64,000 nucleotides of DNA from Kitasatospora sp. Root107 (GCF_001424875.1 NZ_LMCT01000005.1:88776-152775); one strand, 5' to 3'. Counted from the stretch's first letter, positions 36,237 through 46,176 are shown. Numbers and translations are program-made. Notes: a model not told the origin generated them from the sequence alone.

Positions 36237-36379
36237 GGCATCTACGGTCAGGGGCTCGGGGAACTGCGACGCCGACCCTTGCAAGGTGATCCGTCCGTAA
36301 ATGGCCAGGCACTTTCGCATGTGACCCCGGCGCCAGATCTCCTCGCAGTTCCCCGAGCCCCTGGGTAGTAGACGGCTGA
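36237..36379. repeat. Intergenic inverted-repeat element, copy E
   Basis: Core arms CAGGGGCTCGGGGAACTGCG (36249-36268) and its mirror ending at 36364. The interior (minus sense) has GGAGATCTGGCGCCGGGGTC, GCGAAAGTGCC, and GGTCGGCGTCGC, close to copy B. Outer arms are GCATCTACG on the left and TAGTAGACGGCTGAG on the right. The core lies 34 nt after the subtilase stop. Confidence 0.88.
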
Positions 36380-36397
36380 GCGCGGTGCAAAAGGAAC

Positions 36398-37945
36398 CTA
36401 GCCGGTGGCAGGAAGCGCCAGCACCCCGGAGCCGAAGAACTGCCGCTCCACGCAGGCCCCCGCCCCGTACGGGCAGTTGCCCCCCGCCGCGTCGGCGAGC
36501 AGCGCCACCAGCCGCTCCGGCCGCCAGTCGGGATGCCCCGCCGCCGCCACCGCCACCGCACCGGTCACGTGGGCGGCCGCCATCGAGGTCCCGGCCAGCG
36601 CGGCGTACTGCCCGCCGGGCCAGTCCGAGACCACCGCCCCGGACGCCCCGCCCTCGGGTTCGCCGCCGGGCGCCGCGATGGAGATCCGGCCCCGCCCGTA
36701 GTTGCTGTAGGCGGCGGGCAGACCGAAGCGGTCGAGCGCACTGACCGTCAGGACCCCGGGCAGCTCGCCGGGCAACCGGATGCACTCGGTCCCGAGCAGC
36801 CGGTTCTGCGCCGGACCGGTGAGCCGGTCGTTGGGGCTGCGCTGGTCGCGGCGGGCGGCGCCGAGGTCCTGGCCGTCGTTGCCGGCCGAGGCGACCACCA
36901 CCGCGCCCTGCCGCTGGGCGTAGCCGACGGCGCGGCCGACCGCCTGGATCAGCGCGGCCTGGTCGGGATCGCTGGGGCAGTTGTACTTCCAGGGGTCGGC
37001 GAAGTAGCTGTCGTTGATCGCCTTGGCCCCGTGGTCGGCGGCCCAGAGCATGCCGCAGATGATGTTCTCGGTGTAGTACTGCCCGAGCGGACCGAGCAGC
37101 CGGACGGCGGCGATCCGGACGCCTGGCGCCACGCCGGTGACACCCCGCCCGTCCCTGGCCGCTCCGACGATCCCGGCGACGTGGGTGCCGTGGCCGCTCT
37201 CGGTCACGCCCCGGTCGGGGCGCCAGGCGCCGTACCGGGCGTCGGGGCGGCCGTCGGCGCAGGACACCGAGGCCCTGGGGTCGACCGCCGAGCGGAGGTC
37301 GGGGTGGGTGTCGTCCACGCCGGAGTCCAGTACCGCGACCAGCACCCGACGGAGCGCCTCGCCGGACGGGGCCTCACCCGTCGTACGGAGCAGCGCGGCG
37401 GGCAGCGGCCCGATCTGCCGTCCGGCCGGGCCGGTGGCGCCGATCATCGCCAGGTTCCAGTCGGCGGACTCGGCCGGGTCGGGTGTGAGCGACTCGGCGT
37501 CGTCCCCGCTGTCGAAGAAGTCGCCCCCGGTGGCGCGAAAGTCGCCCGCGCCGTCCAGCGCCCCGGGCGGGCCCGGCACGCCGGTGGTGCGGCTGGCGCC
37601 GACGGCCGCTATCCCGGGGTGGCCGCGCAGCCGGTCGGCGAAGCTGCCGGTGGCGTAGGCCAGCACCACACCGATCTGCGGGTACTCCTGGACCACCTTG
37701 CCGCCGGTCGCCCTGACCTGCCGCGCGGCGGCGGCGGAGCCCTCGGCGTCCTGACGCTCCGCCAGCACCAGGTAGCTCAGGTACGAGCGTCCCGGCCCGG
37801 CCACGTACGGCACCGCGCCGCCGATCAGCAGCCCCACCATCAGGACCCCGAGCAGGATCCGGATCCTGACCTTGCGCGCTCCAGGCCGTCCCGGCCGTGC
37901 AGCGTCGCCCAGACCCATCCGCACGGCGAGACCCAGCCGTTCCAT
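36398..37945 (-). CDS. Membrane-anchored subtilisin-family (S8) serine protease
   Basis: A 515-residue subtilase. A hydrophobic segment near 30-50 follows a basic N-terminus and would direct export or anchor the protein. A roughly 130-residue prodomain-like region comes next. The triad is visible: Asp in AVLDSGVDDTHPDL, His in GHGTHVAGI, Ser in GTSMAAAHV; the oxyanion Asn is in SAGNDGQD. The start is ATG 37945 with GGAGG eight bases upstream. No ESX genes lie nearby, so it is not a mycosin in context. Four or more cysteines suggest a secreted, disulfide-bonded catalytic domain. Confidence 0.9.
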   Translation of the reverse strand: MERLGLAVRMGLGDAARPGRPGARKVRIRILLGVLMVGLLIGGAVPYVAGPGRSYLSYLVLAERQDAEGSAAAARQVRATGGKVVQEYPQIGVVLAYATGSFADRLRGHPGIAAVGASRTTGVPGPPGALDGAGDFRATGGDFFDSGDDAESLTPDPAESADWNLAMIGATGPAGRQIGPLPAALLRTTGEAPSGEALRRVLVAVLDSGVDDTHPDLRSAVDPRASVSCADGRPDARYGAWRPDRGVTESGHGTHVAGIVGAARDGRGVTGVAPGVRIAAVRLLGPLGQYYTENIICGMLWAADHGAKAINDSYFADPWKYNCPSDPDQAALIQAVGRAVGYAQRQGAVVVASAGNDGQDLGAARRDQRSPNDRLTGPAQNRLLGTECIRLPGELPGVLTVSALDRFGLPAAYSNYGRGRISIAAPGGEPEGGASGAVVSDWPGGQYAALAGTSMAAAHVTGAVAVAAAGHPDWRPERLVALLADAAGGNCPYGAGACVERQFFGSGVLALPATG

Positions 37946-38096
37946 CGCGCGACCTCCACTCGTCGGTGCGCCCGCCAAGATCACGGGTCCGATACATCAC
38001 CATATGAGCGGATATTCGGGCTTGCCTGATCTGGCTAGGGCAGACGGGCAGCGGAGGCCCTCCCGGACTGTCGGTGCGGACGGGCACCATGGGGGG

Positions 38097-41000
38097 ATGG
38101 CGGAACGTGACCTGACGGACTCTCGTGATCTGACGGCTTCTCTGGACGGCTTCGCTCCGGCGACCAAGGCCTGGTTCACCGGAGCGTTCAGCACGCCCAC
38201 CGCCGCCCAGGCCAGCGCCTGGGGCGCGATCAACCGGCAGACGGACGTCCTGGTGGTCGCCCCCACCGGCTCCGGCAAGACGCTGGCCGCCTTCCTGTCC
38301 GCGCTCGACCGGCTCAGCCACACCCCGCCGCCCGCCGACCCGAAGCGCCGCTGCCGGGTGCTCTACATCTCGCCGATCAAGGCCCTCGCGGTCGACGTCG
38401 AGCGCAACCTGCGGGCTCCGCTGGCCGGGCTGCGCCAGGCGGCCGTCCGGCTCGGGCTGCCGGAGCCCGACGTCCAGGTCGGCATCCGCTCGGGCGACAC
38501 CCCAGCCGCCGACCGCCGCCGGTTCGCCACCCACCCGCCGGACATCCTGATCACCACCCCCGAGTCGCTCTTCCTGCTGCTCACCTCGGCCGCCCGGGAC
38601 GCCCTGCGCGGCATCGACACGGTGATCCTGGACGAGGTGCACGCGGTCGCGGGGACGAAGCGCGGCGCCCACCTCGCCCTCAGCCTGGAGCGGCTGGACG
38701 AGCTGCTGGGCCGCCCGGCCCGCCGGATCGGCCTCTCCGCAACGGTCCGCCCGGTGGACGAGGTGGCCCGCTACCTGAGCCCGCAGCGCGGCGCGGTGGT
38801 GGTCCAGCCACCGGCCGACAAGCGGTTCGACCTCTCGGTGGTGGTCCCGGTCGCCGACCTGGACGAGCTGCCGAACGACACCGATGACCCGGCCAGGCAG
38901 GCCTCGATCTGGCCGCACGTCGAGGAGCGGATCGTCGACCTGGTGCAGGCGCACCGCTCGACCATCGTGTTCGCCAACTCCCGCCGGCTGGCCGAGCGGC
39001 TCTGCAACCGGCTCAACGAGATCGCCCACGAGCGCGCCACCGGCAGCGCGCTGCCCGAAGCGCACTCCCCCGCCCAGCTGATGGGCGGCTCGGGCGCCGC
39101 CGCCGGAGCACCCGCGGTGATCGCCCGGGCACACCACGGCTCGGTCTCCAAGGAGCAGCGCGCCTTGGTGGAGGAGGAGTTGAAGGCCGGTCGGCTGCCC
39201 GCCGTGGTGGCCACCTCCAGCCTGGAGCTGGGCATCGACATGGGCGCCGTCGACCTGGTGATCCAGGTCGAGTCACCGCCCTCGGTCGCCTCCGGCCTGC
39301 AGCGGGTCGGCCGGGCCGGCCACCAGGTCGGCGCGGTCTCCACCGGCGTGGTCTTCCCCAAGTACCGGGCCGACCTGGTGCAGTCCGCCGTGGTCACCGA
39401 GCGGATGCGCTCCGGTGCCATCGAGGCGCTCCGGGTCCCGCGCAACCCGCTGGACGTGCTGGCCCAACAGCTGGTCGCGATCACCGCCCTGGAGTCCTGG
39501 GACGTCGACGAGCTGCTCACCCTGGTCCGCCGGGCCGCCCCGTTCGCCACCCTCCCGCAGTCCGCCTTCGACGGCGTGCTGGACATGCTGGCGGGCCGTT
39601 ACCCCTCGGACGCCTTCGCCGAGTTGAGGCCCCGGCTGGTCTGGGACCGGGTGGCCGGCACGGTCACCGGCCGCCCCGGGGCCCAGCGCCTCGCGGTCAC
39701 CTCCGGCGGCACCATCCCGGACCGCGGCCTGTTCGGCGTCTTCATCGTCGGCAGTGACCCGAAGAAGGGCGGCGGCCGGGTCGGCGAGCTGGACGAGGAG
39801 ATGGTCTACGAGTCCCGGGTCGGCGACGTCTTCACCCTGGGCACCACCTCCTGGCGGATCGAGGAGATCACCCACGACCGGGTGCTGGTCACCCCCGCCC
39901 CCGGCGTCCCCGGGCGGCTGCCCTTCTGGAAGGGCGACAGCCTCGGCCGCCCACTGGAGCTCGGCCGCGCGGTCGGCGCCTTCGTCCGCGAGCTGGGCGC
40001 CCTGACGCCCGATCAGGCCACCGAGCGGCTGCGGGCCGCCGGTCTCGACGACTGGGCCGCGAGCAACCTGCTCACCTACCTGGCCGAGCAGCGCACCGCC
40101 ACCGGCCACCTGCCGGACGACCGCACCATCGTGGTCGAGCGGTTCCGGGACGAGCTCGGCGACTGGCGGATCGTCATCCACTCCCCCTTCGGCGCCCAGG
40201 TGCACGCCCCCTGGGCGCTCGCCCTCGGCGCCCGGCTGCGCGAGAAGCACGGCCTGGACCCGCAGGTGATGCACGCCGACGACGGCATCGTGCTCCGCCT
40301 GCCCGACGCCGACCTCCTCGACTTCCCCTCCGACAAGCCGGTCACCGAGGAGGCCCCGGTCGGGGCCGACGCCGCCCTCTTCGACAAGGGCGAGATCGAG
40401 CAGCTGGTGACCGATCAGGTCGGCGGCTCGGCCCTGTTCGCCGCCCGGTTCCGCGAGTGCGCGGGCCGCGCCCTGCTGCTGCCCCGCCGCAGCCCCGGCA
40501 AGCGCACCCCGCTCTGGCAGCAGCGCCAGCGCGCCTCCCAGCTGCTGGAGGTGGCCAGCGAGTACGGCTCGTTCCCGATCGTGCTCGAGGCCGTCCGGGA
40601 GTGCCTGCAGGACGTCTTCGACGTGCCGGGCCTGGTCGAGCTGATGGGCGATCTGGAGTCCCGCGCCGTACGGCTGGTGGAGGTCACCACCCCCGAGCCC
40701 TCGCCCTTCGCCCGCTCACTGCTGTTCGGTTACGTCGCGCAGTTCCTGTACGAGGGCGACTCCCCGCTGGCCGAGCGGCGGGCCGCCGCGCTGGCGCTGG
40801 ATTCACGCCTGCTCTCCGAGCTGCTCGGCCAGGCCGAGCTGCGCGAGCTGCTCGACCCGGCGGTGCTGGCCGAGCTGGAGGCGGAGCTGCAACGGCTCAC
40901 CCCGGAGCGCCGGATCAAGGACGCCGAGGGCGTCGCGGACGCGCTACGGCTGCTCGGCCCGCTCGGCACCGAGGAACTGACGGTCCGTGGGGCCGCGCCC

Positions 41001-42707
41001 GAGTGGGCGGTCGAACTCCAGGCCGCCCGCCGGGTGATCCAGGTCCGGATCGGCGGCGAGCAGCGCTGGTCCGCGATCGAGGACGCCGGGCGGCTGCGGG
41101 ACGCGCTCGGCACCCCGCTGCCGGTCGGCGTCCCCGAGGCCTTCACCGAGCCCGTCCGGGACCCGCTCGGCGACCTGCTGGCCCGGTACGCCCGTACCCA
41201 CGGCCCGTTCACCGCGCCCGAGGCGGCGGCCAGGTTCGGCCTGGGCAGCGCCGTGGTCACCGGCATCCTGCACCGGCTGACCGCCGACGGGCGGCTGGTG
41301 CAGGGCGAGTTCCGGCCCGGCGAGGGGCACAGCGGCCAGGTCGAGTGGTGCGACGCCGAGGTGCTGCGCCGCCTGCGCCGCCGCTCGCTGGCCGCGCTCC
41401 GGCAGGAGGTGGAGGCGGTGCCGCCCCGGGCGCTGGCCGCCTTCCTGCCGCAGTGGCAGCACCTGGGCGGCCACCGGCTGCGCGGCGCGGACGGCCTGCT
41501 CCGAGTGGTCGAGCAACTCCAGGGGACCGCTCTGCCCGCCTCCGCACTGGAGAAGCTGGTGCTGCCCGCCCGGCTGCTCGACTACACCCCCGCGCTGCTG
41601 GACGAGCTGATGGCCGCCGGCGAGATCGGCTGGTCCGGCGCGGGCGCGCTGCCCGGCAAGGACGGCTGGATCGGCCTGCACCTGCCCGAGACCGCCCACC
41701 TGCTGCGTCCCGAGCCCGTGCCGCCGGCCGTCACCCCCGTGCACACCGCGCTGCTGGCGGCTCTGGCGGGCGGCTACGGCCTGTTCTTCCGTCAGCTGAC
41801 GGAGCGGCTGCCCGAGGTACAGGACGTCGAGTTGACCGAGGCACTCTGGGATCTGCTCTGGGCCGGCTATGTGACCAATGACACACTCGCTCCGCTGCGC
41901 GCCCTGCTCGGCTCCGGCCGGACGGCGGGCGCCACCGCGCACCGGGCACCCCGGGCCGCCCCGCGCGGCCGGTACGGCGGAATGGCCAGGCCGGCCGCCC
42001 GGGCAGGCTCGCCGACGGTGGTCGGGCGGTGGTCGCTCCTGCCCGAACCGGCCACCGAGCCGACCCTGCGGGGCACCGCGCAGGCGCAGACCCTGCTGGA
42101 CCGGCACGGCGTGCTGACCAGGGGCGCGGTGGCCGCCGAGCGGGTGCCGGGCGGCTTCGCCGGGGTCTACCGGGTGCTGAGCGCCTTCGAGGAGCGCGGC
42201 CGGGCCCGCCGGGGCTACTTCGTGGAGGGGCTCGGCGGCGCGCAGTTCGCGATGGACGGAGCCGCCGACCGGCTGCGGTCGGTCAGCGCGCGGCTGGAGC
42301 GCGCGGGCGAGGCGGCCTGGGCGCCCGCACCGGCCGCCGAGGCGGCCCAGACGCTCGTCCTGGCGGCCGCCGACCCGGCGAACGCGTACGGGGCCGCGCT
42401 GCCCTGGCCGGAGTTGCCGCCCGCTGCCCAGCAGCACCGTCCTGGCCGGAAGGCGGGGGCGCTGGTGGTGCTGGTGGACGGCGAGCCCGCGCTGTACGTG
42501 GAGCGGGGCGGCAAGTCGCTGCTGGCCTGGACGGAGCAGCCGGTGGCGGTGGCGGCCCTCGCGGACGCCGTCCGGGGCGGGGCGCTGGGCAGCAGCGTCA
42601 CCGTCGAACGGGTCAACGGGGAAGCGGCGTTGACGGCCCCGCTGGGGGCGGTGCTGGAGGAGGCGGGCTTCCATCCGACGCCGCGGGGGTTCCGGCTGCG
42701 GGGGTGA
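38097..42707 (+). CDS. lhr: Lhr-type large ATP-dependent helicase
   Basis: A 1536-residue superfamily 2 helicase, near the usual Lhr length of about 1500. Motifs: Walker A APTGSGKT, motif II DEVHAV, motif III SATVRP, motif VI QRVGRAGHQ. They are followed by the winged-helix/beta-barrel core and a long C-terminal half with AlkZ-like winged-helix folds characteristic of Lhr. The family moves 3' to 5' on single-stranded DNA and is linked to mutagenic DNA repair. ATG 38097 has GGGGG upstream. Its end overlaps a convergent small gene by 95 bp. Confidence 0.94.
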   Translation: MAERDLTDSRDLTASLDGFAPATKAWFTGAFSTPTAAQASAWGAINRQTDVLVVAPTGSGKTLAAFLSALDRLSHTPPPADPKRRCRVLYISPIKALAVDVERNLRAPLAGLRQAAVRLGLPEPDVQVGIRSGDTPAADRRRFATHPPDILITTPESLFLLLTSAARDALRGIDTVILDEVHAVAGTKRGAHLALSLERLDELLGRPARRIGLSATVRPVDEVARYLSPQRGAVVVQPPADKRFDLSVVVPVADLDELPNDTDDPARQASIWPHVEERIVDLVQAHRSTIVFANSRRLAERLCNRLNEIAHERATGSALPEAHSPAQLMGGSGAAAGAPAVIARAHHGSVSKEQRALVEEELKAGRLPAVVATSSLELGIDMGAVDLVIQVESPPSVASGLQRVGRAGHQVGAVSTGVVFPKYRADLVQSAVVTERMRSGAIEALRVPRNPLDVLAQQLVAITALESWDVDELLTLVRRAAPFATLPQSAFDGVLDMLAGRYPSDAFAELRPRLVWDRVAGTVTGRPGAQRLAVTSGGTIPDRGLFGVFIVGSDPKKGGGRVGELDEEMVYESRVGDVFTLGTTSWRIEEITHDRVLVTPAPGVPGRLPFWKGDSLGRPLELGRAVGAFVRELGALTPDQATERLRAAGLDDWAASNLLTYLAEQRTATGHLPDDRTIVVERFRDELGDWRIVIHSPFGAQVHAPWALALGARLREKHGLDPQVMHADDGIVLRLPDADLLDFPSDKPVTEEAPVGADAALFDKGEIEQLVTDQVGGSALFAARFRECAGRALLLPRRSPGKRTPLWQQRQRASQLLEVASEYGSFPIVLEAVRECLQDVFDVPGLVELMGDLESRAVRLVEVTTPEPSPFARSLLFGYVAQFLYEGDSPLAERRAAALALDSRLLSELLGQAELRELLDPAVLAELEAELQRLTPERRIKDAEGVADALRLLGPLGTEELTVRGAAPEWAVELQAARRVIQVRIGGEQRWSAIEDAGRLRDALGTPLPVGVPEAFTEPVRDPLGDLLARYARTHGPFTAPEAAARFGLGSAVVTGILHRLTADGRLVQGEFRPGEGHSGQVEWCDAEVLRRLRRRSLAALRQEVEAVPPRALAAFLPQWQHLGGHRLRGADGLLRVVEQLQGTALPASALEKLVLPARLLDYTPALLDELMAAGEIGWSGAGALPGKDGWIGLHLPETAHLLRPEPVPPAVTPVHTALLAALAGGYGLFFRQLTERLPEVQDVELTEALWDLLWAGYVTNDTLAPLRALLGSGRTAGATAHRAPRAAPRGRYGGMARPAARAGSPTVVGRWSLLPEPATEPTLRGTAQAQTLLDRHGVLTRGAVAAERVPGGFAGVYRVLSAFEERGRARRGYFVEGLGGAQFAMDGAADRLRSVSARLERAGEAAWAPAPAAEAAQTLVLAAADPANAYGAALPWPELPPAAQQHRPGRKAGALVVLVDGEPALYVERGGKSLLAWTEQPVAVAALADAVRGGALGSSVTVERVNGEAALTAPLGAVLEEAGFHPTPRGFRLRG

Positions 42708-42900
42708 GCGGCGCGGGGGCCTTGTGGTGGCTGCTGTGGATCGGGATCAGGCTGAGGCTCCAGCCGCCGGCCAGCAGGCCCAGGGCGGCCCGCCCGGCCC
42801 CGAGGCCGGTGCCCAGCAGGGCGGCCAGGCACAGGGCGCCGAACAGCACGGCGGGCCACCACCGTCTGGCAGTGGCCCGCGCGGACCGTACGTTCTGCAT
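42613..42900 (-). CDS. Small membrane protein with proline-rich tail
   Basis: A 95-residue frame. RRWWPAVLFGALCLAALL followed by GAGRAALGLLAGGWSLSLIP gives two hydrophobic segments (about 15-31, 34-53). A Pro/Ala/Ser-rich tail follows. The last third is antisense to the end of lhr, an unusual 95-bp overlap; the true 3' end may differ. It follows clgR by 27 nt on the same strand. No family recognised. Confidence 0.55.
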   Translation of the reverse strand: MQNVRSARATARRWWPAVLFGALCLAALLGTGLGAGRAALGLLAGGWSLSLIPIHSSHHKAPAPLTPAAGTPAASDGSPPPPAPPPAGPSTPLPR

Positions 42901-42927
42901 CGCAGCCTCCAGATCGGAGGCCGGGGG

Positions 42928-43299
42928 TCAGGCTGCCACCACGTCCACGGCGGCGGCCTTGGGCGAGATGGAGCTCATCCGGTCGACACCGGGAGCCGGC
43001 AGCTGAACCGGTTCGAGTACCGGCCTCAGCAGCTCACCCTCCGAGAGAGTGGCCATCGCCGCAAGTTCGGCGAGCGACAGCTCGTCGCTGACCTCGCGCA
43101 TCACCTCGGACATCCGGACGTCCAGCGCGTCGCAGATCGCGGAGAGCAGCTCGGAGGAGGCCTCCTTCTGCCCTCGCTCGACCTCGGAGAGGTAACCGAG
43201 CGAAACCCTGGCGGCTGCCGACACCTCGCGAAGTGTGCGGCCCTGGCGTTGGCGCTGCCGACGCAGTACATCGCCCAGTAGGCGACGGAGCAGGATCAT
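42928..43299 (-). CDS. clgR: XRE-type regulator ClgR
   Basis: A 123-residue regulator. The HTH is in residues about 8-65 ([19 protein letters not shown]), as in ClgR, which activates clp protease genes. ATG 43299 is preceded by GGAGG; the open frame further upstream is not conserved. The protein ends in Val-Ala-Ala, the kind of C-terminus recognised by ClpP-dependent proteolysis in Streptomyces ClgR. Its position next to pgsA and ftsK also matches mycobacterial clgR. Confidence 0.85.
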   Translation of the reverse strand: MILLRRLLGDVLRRQRQRQGRTLREVSAAARVSLGYLSEVERGQKEASSELLSAICDALDVRMSEVMREVSDELSLAELAAMATLSEGELLRPVLEPVQLPAPGVDRMSSISPKAAAVDVVAA

Positions 43300-43356
43300 C
43301 GGTGCCTCCCTCCTCGGACTGCGGATCGAGATGTCACGCCCCCACCGTACCGCCTT

Positions 43357-43377
43357 GTCCGCATCGCGTGCGGGGAC
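43357..43377. promoter_or_regulatory. Imperfect palindrome upstream of clgR
   Basis: GTCCGCA-TCGCG-TGCGGGGAC lies 58 nt upstream of the clgR ATG in the 239-nt gap before the cinA-type gene. ClgR commonly controls its own gene, so this is a candidate operator. It does not clearly match a motif I can state. Nothing else definite is seen in the gap. Confidence 0.3.
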
Positions 43378-43538
43378 CATGGTCGTGTTCACTCTGGGCT
43401 GCAATGCTGCCCCCTCCCCTGATTGTTCCCCGCCCGACTACCTGACTACTGCCCATTCGGGGTATCCGATGTAACACGATCCTGCTGCCGCACCGGGTGG
43501 TTCAACGGGTTTTCGGGAAAGCCCGGCACGGGACGGCC

Positions 43539-44015
43539 TCAACGCGCTACGCGATCCAGCATCAGCCGTAGGGCCGCCCGTACGGTGTCCTGCCGGATTG
43601 TTTCACGTGTTCCTGACAAGTTGAGCGAATCCGTCCCGGCTCCGTCGGGTCCGGACCAGCCGAGGTGGACGGTGCCGACCGGGCGGCCGTCCTGCTCCTC
43701 CGGGCCGGCCACACCGGTGGTCGCCAAACCGTAGTCGGCGCCGAGCAGCCTGCGGACGCCGTCGGCCATCTGACGGGCCACCAGGGGGTGGACCGGGCCG
43801 TGCACGGCGAGCAGGCCCTCGTCCACGCCCAGCAGCTCGGCCTTGAGCTCGGTGGCGTACGCGGTCACGCCGCCCCGGTAGCTCGCGGAGGCGCCGGGGA
43901 CGTCGACCAGGGCGGCCGAGAGCAGGCCGCCGGTCAGCGACTCCGCGACGGCCAGCGTGGCGCCCCGGTCGCGCAGGGCCCGGTGCAGGTCGGCGGCGAG
44001 CTGACGGTCGGTCAC
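43539..44015 (-). CDS. Nicotinamide-nucleotide amidohydrolase, CinA C-terminal type (PncC)
   Basis: A 158-residue stand-alone CinA-C domain. AVAESLTGGLLSAALVDVPG contains the catalytic serine region, and YATELKAELLGV, ATTGVAGPEEQDG and GTVHLG complete the pattern. The family converts NMN to nicotinate mononucleotide, or recycles damaged nucleotides. It starts with GTG at 44015, overlapping the pgsA stop by 4 nt. The clgR gene lies further downstream. Confidence 0.92.
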   Translation of the reverse strand: MTDRQLAADLHRALRDRGATLAVAESLTGGLLSAALVDVPGASASYRGGVTAYATELKAELLGVDEGLLAVHGPVHPLVARQMADGVRRLLGADYGLATTGVAGPEEQDGRPVGTVHLGWSGPDGAGTDSLNLSGTRETIRQDTVRAALRLMLDRVAR

Positions 44016-44644
44016 TTCGCGGCGTCCTGTCGCTGCCCGGCCCGGCGCAGCACGATCGCCTGCCGGACGTAGTCAAGACCAGTGCCGACGGTGAGCAGCA
44101 CGGCCAGGCCCATCACCAGGGCCCGCAGGGTGGCCAGCCAGCCGGTCAGCTCCAGCACGTACATGCCGACCGCGACGCCCTGGGTGAGGGTCTTGAGCTT
44201 GCCGCCCCGGCTGGCCGGGATGACGCCGTAGCGGATCACCCAGAAGCGCATCAGGGTGACGCCGAGCTCACGGGCCAGGATCACCGCGGTGACCCACCAG
44301 GGCAGGTCGCCGAGGATCGAGAGGCTGATCAGGGCGGCGCCCATGATGGCCTTGTCGGCGATCGGATCGGCGATCTTGCCGAAGTCGGTGACCAGGCCCT
44401 TGCGCCGGGCCAGCTCACCGTCGAACACGTCAGTGATCATCGCGATCGCGAACGAGGCCCAGGCCACCGCGCGCCACTTGGGATCGTGCCCCCCGTCGGC
44501 GAACAGCAACAGTACGAAGACCGGGACCAGCAGCAGCCGGATCATGGTCAGCACGTTGGCGATGTTCCACAGGGAGGGGACGGGCGGCGTGTCCGCGGCG
44601 CCCGTCGGCTGGGCCGGGGCGGAGGCGCCTGGCCCTCTGGTCAT
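44012..44644 (-). CDS. pgsA: CDP-diacylglycerol-glycerol-3-phosphate 3-phosphatidyltransferase
   Basis: A 210-residue CDP-alcohol phosphatidyltransferase, with the signature DG..AR........G...D...D visible in [20 protein letters not shown]. About five membrane spans. It makes phosphatidylglycerol phosphate, or possibly phosphatidylinositol-phosphate-type lipids in actinobacteria. ATG 44644 overlaps the rimO stop (ATGA). The N-terminal 20 residues are Pro/Ala-rich. Confidence 0.92.
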   Translation of the reverse strand: MTRGPGASAPAQPTGAADTPPVPSLWNIANVLTMIRLLLVPVFVLLLFADGGHDPKWRAVAWASFAIAMITDVFDGELARRKGLVTDFGKIADPIADKAIMGAALISLSILGDLPWWVTAVILARELGVTLMRFWVIRYGVIPASRGGKLKTLTQGVAVGMYVLELTGWLATLRALVMGLAVLLTVGTGLDYVRQAIVLRRAGQRQDAAK

Positions 44645-46095
44645 GCCTCGACCCCCACGCGCTCCAGCGCCTCGGCCACCAGGTCGACACCCTCGGTGCC
44701 GACCACGGTGGCCCGGTAGTACTGGCCGATCTCGGCGTCGTCGGCGCCCAGCAGGGTGGTCAGACCGTCGGTCTCCGGGGCCTGGTGGGCCGCCCGGCCC
44801 TCGACCACACCGTCCTCGACCGACTCGACCAACACCTCGACCTCGGTGCCGATCCGCTGCTCGGCGCGCTGCGCGGTGATCTCCTCGGCCAGCTTGGTGA
44901 GCCTGGCCAGCCGGTCCGCGACCACGTCCTCGGACAGCTTGCCGTCGAAGGTGGCGGCCTCGGTGCCGTCCTCGTCGGAGTACCCGAAGACGCCGATCGC
45001 GTCCAGACCGGCCTCGGTGACGAAGCGCTCCAGCTCGGCGAAGTCCTGCTCGCTCTCGCCGGGGAAGCCGACGATGAAGTTGGACCGGGCACCGGCCTGC
45101 GGGGCCTTGGAGCGGATGGTGGCGAGCAGCTCGAGGAACTGCTCGGTGTTGCCGAAGCGGCGCATCTTCCGCAGCACGGCCGGGGCCGAGTGCTGGAAGG
45201 ACAGGTCGAAGTACGGCACCACGCCGGGGGTGGTGGTCATCACGTCGATCAGGCCCGGACGCATCTCGGCGGGCTGCAGGTAGCTGACCCGGACCCGGCG
45301 GATGCCGTCCACGGCGGCGATCTCGCTCAGCAGGGTCTCCAGCAGGCGGATGTCGCCCAGGTCCTTGCCGTACGAGGTGTTGTTCTCGCTGACCAGCACC
45401 GCCTCGGTGACGCCCTGCTCGGCCAGCCACTGGGCCTCGCCCAGCACGTCGGAGGGGCGGCGGGAGATGAACGAGCCGCGGAAGGCCGGGATCGCGCAGA
45501 ACGAACATCGCCGGTCGCAGCCGGAGGCCAGCTTGACCGAGGCGACCGGGCTGTCGTCCAGCCGCTTGCGCAGGGTGCGCGGGCCCGACGCCGGGGCGAC
45601 GCCCTCGGGCAGGTCGGCGGGGGTGCCGTGGCCGGGCAGCGCCACCTCGGCGGCGGCGGCCTGCCGCGCGACCGGGGTGAGCGGGAGCAGCGTGCGGCGG
45701 TCGCGGGGCTTGTGGGCCTCGATGTTGCCACCGGACAGGATGGTCTGGAGCCGGCTGGAGATGTCGGTGTAGTCGTCGAAACCGAGCACCCCGTCCGCCT
45801 CGGGCAGCGCGTCGGCGAGCTCCTTGCCGTAGCGCTCGGCCATGCAGCCGACCGCGACCACGGCCTGGGTCCGGCCGTGACCCTTGAGGTCGTTGGCCTC
45901 CAGCAGGGCGTCGACGGAGTCCTTCTTGGCGGCTTCGACGAACCCGCAGGTGTTGACGACGGCGACGTCGGCGTCGGCGGCGTCCTCGACCAGCAGCCAG
46001 CCATCCGCCTCCAGTCGCCCGGCGAGTTCCTCGGAGTCCACCTCGTTGCGGGCGCATCCGAGCGTGACAAGGGCGACAGTACGGCGTTCAGGCAT
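44641..46095 (-). CDS. rimO: Ribosomal protein S12 methylthiotransferase
   Basis: A 484-residue radical-SAM enzyme that methylthiolates the conserved Asp of ribosomal protein S12. [26 protein letters not shown] and VGCMAERYG supply the N-terminal cluster ligands. The radical-SAM motif is CDRRCSFC, followed by IPAFRGSF and [12 protein letters not shown], typical of RimO rather than MiaB. A TRAM domain ends the protein. It is translationally coupled to pgsA. Confidence 0.95.
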   Translation of the reverse strand: MPERRTVALVTLGCARNEVDSEELAGRLEADGWLLVEDAADADVAVVNTCGFVEAAKKDSVDALLEANDLKGHGRTQAVVAVGCMAERYGKELADALPEADGVLGFDDYTDISSRLQTILSGGNIEAHKPRDRRTLLPLTPVARQAAAAEVALPGHGTPADLPEGVAPASGPRTLRKRLDDSPVASVKLASGCDRRCSFCAIPAFRGSFISRRPSDVLGEAQWLAEQGVTEAVLVSENNTSYGKDLGDIRLLETLLSEIAAVDGIRRVRVSYLQPAEMRPGLIDVMTTTPGVVPYFDLSFQHSAPAVLRKMRRFGNTEQFLELLATIRSKAPQAGARSNFIVGFPGESEQDFAELERFVTEAGLDAIGVFGYSDEDGTEAATFDGKLSEDVVADRLARLTKLAEEITAQRAEQRIGTEVEVLVESVEDGVVEGRAAHQAPETDGLTTLLGADDAEIGQYYRATVVGTEGVDLVAEALERVGVEA

Positions 46096-46176
46096 AGGGA
46101 CAAGGTTAACGCGCGGCCCCCGGTGCCGTTCGCCCCGGAGTCCGCGCGCCCTGGATCAAGGGCGGATTGTTGTGAA

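Noticed and set aside
8120..36364. Insertion sequences as the origin of the repeated element
   Set aside because: No transposase frame lies within or near any copy. The elements are too short to code for one. A non-autonomous element remains possible.
36398..37945. Mycosin of a type VII secretion system
   Set aside because: The subtilase fold fits, but no ESX gene (EccC, WXG100 proteins) is anywhere in the window.
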